A DNA stretch of 16,097 nucleotides from an uncultured Prevotellaceae bacterium. Lineage in GTDB: Bacteria > Bacteroidota > Bacteroidia > Bacteroidales > Muribaculaceae. Below are positions 12,031 through 16,097 of this stretch, piece by piece. Numbering within the stretch: the first letter of the stretch is position 1; every line of letters starts with the position of its first letter. The stretch spans positions 1 to 16,097 of the forward strand of contig CAMFSS010000017.1 in the NCBI GenBank assembly GCA_945983195.1, read 5' to 3'. Position numbers and translations under genes: made by a program. The notes beneath the pieces are model-generated. The model did not search any database. It had not been told where the DNA came from and saw only the letters and a list, made by a program, of their open reading frames with translations.

Positions 12031-14088
12031 ATGAGACGTTGTAGACTGCCTGTGCCTTTGGCTATGGCAGTCTACACTATTTCTTGCACCAGTGTTTGCG
12101 CACATGAAGTGCCCGACAGCGCGGCTGCGCACTTGCAATTGCGTGAAGTGACTGTGAGCGGAGTGGCACAGTCGGGGGCAAGGGTTCGCAGCGACGGTGT
12201 CATTGAGCTGAACAACAGCCGGCTTGCAGGCATGATGCAGGCTTTTGGCGAAGCCGACGTTATGCGCCACCTGAAGATGATGCCCTCAATTGTCGGCAAC
12301 GGCGACTATTCATCGGGAATTGCCGTTGATGGCACTGATTTCTCGCAAAGTGTGTGCCTCATTGGCGGTGCTCCGCTATTTTTCCCCTATCACTTTGGCG
12401 GCATTTTTTCCACCTTCAATTCCCGGCATTTCAGCACTACGAAGCTCTACCGCAATTGCGGCGGGACAAAGTGTGCCAACCGCATCGGTGCTATGGTGGA
12501 TTTCATCGTGCCGTCAGCTCCCGACACTACACTCTCGGCGCGTGTGAGTGCCGGGCTCATCAATTCCGGGCTTTCGCTCAAGCTGCCAGTTGCGCGTGGA
12601 TTCTCGATTCGCGCCTCGGCACGAATATCCTATTTCAATATGCTCTACAGCCGAATGCTCAAGAACGACGATTCATCAATGAGCTACAAGTTCCACGATG
12701 TCAACCTCACGGCTACCTACACGCCCGGTTCAGCCGACTGCCTTCAGCTCAACATCTTTGAGAGCGATGACCGCTTGGGCTACGATGAGCTGTCGAGCGA
12801 CATGGACATATCCATGAACTGGAACAATGCACTCGCCTCGCTTCAATGGACTCACACTGCCGATTCATGGCAGTGGAAGCAGAATGCCTACATATCCGAT
12901 TTCGGAAGCCGTCTGCGATTCAGCATCATAGAGTTTGGCATGAGAATGCCTTCCACCATTAATCGCGTGGGGTCTACAGGGCAGCTATCACTACATAGGC
13001 AATGCCGTTGGGGCTTTTCCTACGATGCAGGCTACACGCATGCGCGGCCGCAAAGCGTGTCGGTAGTCGGATATTCCGGCAGTGGCAGCGGCGTGAATAC
13101 GGCCTACGATGCACTCGACTGCACGCTCTCGGCTGAGTGTGGAATTACGCCTGCCGATGGGCTGAAAGTGTCGCCATGGTGCAAGATTGCTGCATATCAT
13201 CAGGGCGGCTACAATGCGGTGCATGCAATGCCAGGAACAGACATTGCCATCAGTCAGGGCGATAATTTCTATTCGCTGTCGCTGGGGCGGTCGGTGCAGC
13301 ACCTGCATCAGGTGGGTTTCTCCGACATTGGAATGGCGTCTAACTTTTGGATTCCATCAACTGAAAGGATTAAGCCGCAGACTGCATGGAGCCTTACTGC
13401 CGACTATATGCGCCCCATTGCGATTTGTGGGTTGAGGGGTTTCAAAATATCAGCCCATGCCTATTGCCGCCTGCTTCGCAATGCGCACGAGTATTCAGGC
13501 GACCTTATATCACTCATCAAGGACGACTATTGTGCCACCGACAATATTCTCACCGGAAAGGGCTATGCCTGGGGCGTGGGTGCTATGTTGTCGAGGGAGC
13601 AGGGACGGCTGACGGGGTGGGTCAATTATTCATTTGGATTGTCGCGGCTGCGTTTTCCGGCAATTTCGCACAAGATGCTCCCTTCGGCGTTCGACCCGGG
13701 GCATGTCTTCACCGCATACGGTAGCTACAAGGTGTCGGATCACGTCGACGCATCGGCTTCGTGGCACTTGGCGTCGGGGCGTCGTATCACTCCGGTGAAT
13801 CAGATTTACATTATTGCCGAGAGGGTGATATTGGAGCATGGCGAGCGCAATAGTGCGCACCTGTCGTTGTATCACCGTCTTGACTTGTCGGTCAACTACC
13901 ATTTCCGTTCATCAGGACGCTTCCCGTTGCGGCATGAGCTGTCGGCAACACTCTTCAATGCCTATGGACATAAAAATCAGGAAATGCAGACGTTTTCCAT
14001 CGACGGTCGCAATGGCACGTATAACAGAAAGAACCCCAAATCATTGTATCGTTTTTTGCCCTCGTTAAGTTATGCTGTTGAATTCTAA
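12031..14088 (+). CDS. TonB-dependent outer-membrane receptor
   Basis: 685 residues from ATG 12031, chosen because it gives a proper signal peptide (MRRCRLPVPLAMAVYTI to about CAHEVPD); a TTG at 12004 would overlap the previous gene and add nothing. A plug domain occupies roughly residues 40-170 (LREVTVSGV, IVGNGDYSSGIAVDG, IGGAPLFFPYHFGG). The rest is a beta-barrel of alternating aromatic/polar strands ending in SYAVEF with a terminal Phe, as outer-membrane proteins have. The N-terminal carboxypeptidase-like extension of SusC proteins is absent. It overlaps a DUF4249 lipoprotein by 17 nt, a known receptor-partner arrangement. The substrate is unknown. Confidence 0.82.
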   Translation: MRRCRLPVPLAMAVYTISCTSVCAHEVPDSAAAHLQLREVTVSGVAQSGARVRSDGVIELNNSRLAGMMQAFGEADVMRHLKMMPSIVGNGDYSSGIAVDGTDFSQSVCLIGGAPLFFPYHFGGIFSTFNSRHFSTTKLYRNCGGTKCANRIGAMVDFIVPSAPDTTLSARVSAGLINSGLSLKLPVARGFSIRASARISYFNMLYSRMLKNDDSSMSYKFHDVNLTATYTPGSADCLQLNIFESDDRLGYDELSSDMDISMNWNNALASLQWTHTADSWQWKQNAYISDFGSRLRFSIIEFGMRMPSTINRVGSTGQLSLHRQCRWGFSYDAGYTHARPQSVSVVGYSGSGSGVNTAYDALDCTLSAECGITPADGLKVSPWCKIAAYHQGGYNAVHAMPGTDIAISQGDNFYSLSLGRSVQHLHQVGFSDIGMASNFWIPSTERIKPQTAWSLTADYMRPIAICGLRGFKISAHAYCRLLRNAHEYSGDLISLIKDDYCATDNILTGKGYAWGVGAMLSREQGRLTGWVNYSFGLSRLRFPAISHKMLPSAFDPGHVFTAYGSYKVSDHVDASASWHLASGRRITPVNQIYIIAERVILEHGERNSAHLSLYHRLDLSVNYHFRSSGRFPLRHELSATLFNAYGHKNQEMQTFSIDGRNGTYNRKNPKSLYRFLPSLSYAVEF

Positions 14089-14947
14089 GAATATACTGTC
14101 GGTTGTGGTCGCAATGGCACTTGCATTGCTAGCATCGTGCGGAAGCAATTTTGATGATGTGCCCACACGGCTCGTTGTGGAAGGCTACATCGACTCCGAT
14201 GGATACCCAAGAGTGTATCTGACTATGTCGGTATCTCCGTCGGATCACGCCAAGCCGCTTTCCGACAGCTTCATTCGCTGGGGAAAGGTGACTGTCAGCG
14301 ACGGTGACACCACCATAATCCTTACCGGTGCAGCCGACTATGATGTGTTTCCGCCTTTCGTCTACCGAACTTACGAGATGAAGGGTGTGCCGGGAAAGCG
14401 TTACACCGTCACGGCGCAATATAAGGAGCTTACTGTCACTTCTTCGGCTACTATGCTTCAGCCCACGGCAATCGACGGCATTGAATTCTCTCCCATTGAG
14501 CATAACGACTCGCTTTGCGCCACTTTCATCAATTTCACATCTCCCGCCGATGTGCCGGCATATTATGTGATTCAGTCACGCTCGCGCACTCGTGGCACAT
14601 CGTTCCAGACGAGTATGTTGGGAGCTTTTGTCGCAAATGAGCCGTTGTCGAAGTATCGTATGCAGGTGTATCGTGCCGGTTCCGACCTCGATGAGCTGCT
14701 TGTAGGCGGCGAAAAGCCTGAGAAGCTCTCGTCGAGCTTTGTGCGCGGTGAGAGAATTTCGGTGAAGCTGTGCCGTGTGCCGAAAGAAATCTACGACTTT
14801 TGGGTTGCATTCGACAATAATTCCACCTTTGGAGAGACTCGTTTCGTCAATGGCTACACACTCCTTCCCTCCAATATCGAGGGAGGCTACGGCGTGTGGA
14901 GTGTGCAGGGCGCCTGCACCATTGATGCCACTGTAGATTGTGAATGA
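14072..14947 (+). CDS. DUF4249 family lipoprotein
   Basis: 291 residues with a lipoprotein signal (MLLNSKNIL, lipobox LASC with Cys 23). The family opening is clear: VPTRLVVEGYIDSDGYPRVYLTMS, then WGKVTVSDGD, YEMKGVPGKRYTVTAQY and a conserved C-terminal block ending ATVDCE. DUF4249 lipoproteins are typically encoded next to TonB-dependent receptors, and here the gene begins inside the receptor's last codons, suggesting a surface complex and coupled translation. The biochemical role is not established. It is convergent with the ABC exporter, with 16 nt between the stops. Confidence 0.85.
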   Translation: MLLNSKNILSVVVAMALALLASCGSNFDDVPTRLVVEGYIDSDGYPRVYLTMSVSPSDHAKPLSDSFIRWGKVTVSDGDTTIILTGAADYDVFPPFVYRTYEMKGVPGKRYTVTAQYKELTVTSSATMLQPTAIDGIEFSPIEHNDSLCATFINFTSPADVPAYYVIQSRSRTRGTSFQTSMLGAFVANEPLSKYRMQVYRAGSDLDELLVGGEKPEKLSSSFVRGERISVKLCRVPKEIYDFWVAFDNNSTFGETRFVNGYTLLPSNIEGGYGVWSVQGACTIDATVDCE

Positions 14948-14963
14948 ACGGTAAGTGTGTGGG

Positions 14964-15848
14964 TTAGCGGACTGACTGCATGTCGACGAGGCGCTTGTAG
15001 TAGCCGCCGAGGGCGATAAGTTCGTCGTGCGTGCCGCGCTCCACGATTTTGCCTTCGTGCATCACGCAGATTAGGTCGGCGTTGCGTATGGTGGAAAGGC
15101 GGTGTGCTATTACCAGTGTTGTTCGGTCGCGCATAAGGCGGTCGAGAGCTTCCTGCACCGAGCGTTCGCTTTCGGTGTCGAGAGCCGATGTAGCCTCGTC
15201 GAGAATGAGTATCGACGGATTTTTCAGTATGGCACGCGCTATGCTGATGCGCTGCCGCTGTCCGCCCGACAGCTTGCAGCCGCGGTCGCCTATGTTGGTG
15301 TCGAAGCCTTGCTCTGAAGCTACGATGAAGTCGTAGGCATTTGCCACACGGGCGGCATTCTCCACTTGTTCCATCGTGGCACCTTCCACTCCGAAGGTGA
15401 TGTTGTTGTAGAAAGTGTCGTTGAAGAGTATGGCCTCTTGGTTCACATTGCCCATAAGGGAGCGCAGGTCGCGCACTTTGAAGTCGCGTATGTCAGTTCC
15501 GCCGATGGTGATTTGACCCTCCTCCACGTCGTAGAATCGCGGCAGGAGGTCGGCAAGTGTGGATTTACCCGATCCCGACTGCCCTACGAGAGCCACGGTG
15601 CTGCCGAATGGAATGTCGATCGACACATCGTCGATTACCCACTCCGAGCCATAGCGGAAGCGCACGTTGCGGTAGCTTATGTCGCTCTTGAATGCTGCCA
15701 ATGGTTTGGGGTTGGCCGGGTCTTTGATTGGGTTGTCGGCACTGAGTATCTTGTCGACTCGTTCCATCGAGGCAAGTCCTTTTTGTATGGAGTAGGTGGC
15801 TTTCGACAGGTCTTTGGCAGGATTGATGATGCTGTAGAAAATCACCAT
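14964..15848 (-). CDS. MsbA-like ABC exporter, C-terminal part with ATPase domain
   Basis: 294 residues from the Met after an in-frame stop. Counting from that Met, the nucleotide-binding domain has Walker A GQSGSGKST (89-97), signature LSGGQ (193-197), Walker B ILILDE (213-218), D-loop SALD and switch His 249 (AHRLST). Before it is the end of the transmembrane domain (YSIINPAKDLSKATYSIQKG) and the linker SMERVDKIL typical of lipid-A or multidrug exporters in Bacteroidales. Alone it lacks five or more membrane helices and would not transport; it belongs with the fragment upstream at 15852-16097. Confidence 0.85.
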   Translation of the reverse strand: MVIFYSIINPAKDLSKATYSIQKGLASMERVDKILSADNPIKDPANPKPLAAFKSDISYRNVRFRYGSEWVIDDVSIDIPFGSTVALVGQSGSGKSTLADLLPRFYDVEEGQITIGGTDIRDFKVRDLRSLMGNVNQEAILFNDTFYNNITFGVEGATMEQVENAARVANAYDFIVASEQGFDTNIGDRGCKLSGGQRQRISIARAILKNPSILILDEATSALDTESERSVQEALDRLMRDRTTLVIAHRLSTIRNADLICVMHEGKIVERGTHDELIALGGYYKRLVDMQSVR

Positions 15849-15851
15849 GTA

Positions 15852-16097
15852 TTATATGAACGATGCGGCATTGATTGAGCTGTTGCCGGTGAGAATAAGC
15901 GTTCCTCCAAACCACAGCACTATTGCAATTGTCACCGTGCCGAGAAACTCACTCATAGGGTGGGCGAGTTCGTAGCGGCGGTTCATGCGGCACGAAATCT
16001 TGAAGAACTTGCGGTTCTCGCTGAAAAAGCGTTCACGCACCTTCTCCGCGGCAGTGAAGGCGTTGATGAAGCACAGTCCGCCGACCCTGTCGTCTAT
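15852..16097 (-). CDS. MsbA-like ABC exporter, membrane-domain part (cut by window edge)
   Basis: The frame is open from the window end (IDDRVGGLCFINAFTAAEKVRERFF) through HPMSEFLGTVTIAIVLWFGG to SFI, then TAA at 15854-15852. The next codons (TAC ATG, reading YMVIFYSI) continue the same protein in the same frame. Family members have an aromatic or other residue here (FIYYMVIF-like), so a single change of TAT or TAC to TAA accounts for the stop. The N-terminal half of the gene lies outside the window. Confidence 0.78.
   Translation of the reverse strand: MDDRVGGLCFINAFTAAEKVRERFFSENRKFFKISCRMNRRYELAHPMSEFLGTVTIAIVLWFGGTLILTGNSSINAASFI

Overview
The window looks like a chromosomal segment of a gut Bacteroidales bacterium, plausibly Muribaculaceae or a relative. 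The phylum is supported by promoters of the Bacteroidetes form TTTG-N20-TAnnTTTG, short lipoproteins with SC(S/G)DDD after the lipobox, a TonB-dependent receptor paired with a DUF4249 lipoprotein, a fused SpmA/SpmB membrane protein, and weak Shine-Dalgarno sequences. Genus is a guess.

Layout. (1) 1-690: remnant of an MNT/HEPN (MntA/HepT) toxin-antitoxin pair behind a tandemly duplicated 74-bp promoter/operator; the antitoxin is intact, the toxin has lost its middle. (2) 712-3918: two housekeeping-type genes, an exported LPP20-like protein and an SpmA-SpmB fusion. (3) 3919-4681: a repeat-rich non-coding stretch with a 26-bp palindrome, five 23-bp tandem repeats, a 7-bp microsatellite, a perfect Bacteroidetes promoter and a long leader with a conserved structured 3' end. 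(4) 4682-5095: a frameshifted lipoprotein relic. (5) 5149-10433: an accessory island encoding a lipoprotein with a FISUMP-like domain, a very cysteine-rich CXXX-repeat protein with both a Tat signal and a lipobox, a radical SAM/SPASM maturase, a second maturase split by an in-frame TAG, a small system protein, and a private TatA/TatC pair. (6) 10446-14947: a second copy of the same promoter and leader, then a lipoprotein (also split by an in-frame TAG), a TonB-dependent receptor and a DUF4249 lipoprotein. (7) 14964-16097, minus strand: an MsbA-like ABC exporter cut by the window edge and by an in-frame TAA.

How it works together. The central cassette reads as a complete ribosomally made, post-translationally modified Cys-repeat protein pathway: the substrate is made in the cytoplasm, modified by radical SAM enzymes on or near its Cys repeats, exported already modified (hence Tat rather than Sec) by its own TatAC, and anchored as a lipoprotein. 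The enzyme families are known by name ('CXXX repeat peptide' system); the product, the chemistry and the dedicated Tat route appear uncharacterised as far as I know. The cassette lies between two direct copies of one promoter-leader element, its 5' end is AT-rich, and the base composition changes inside the radical SAM gene, all pointing to mosaic acquisition. Several genes here are broken (HEPN deletion, lipoprotein relic, three in-frame stops), so either the region is decaying or the assembly contains errors.
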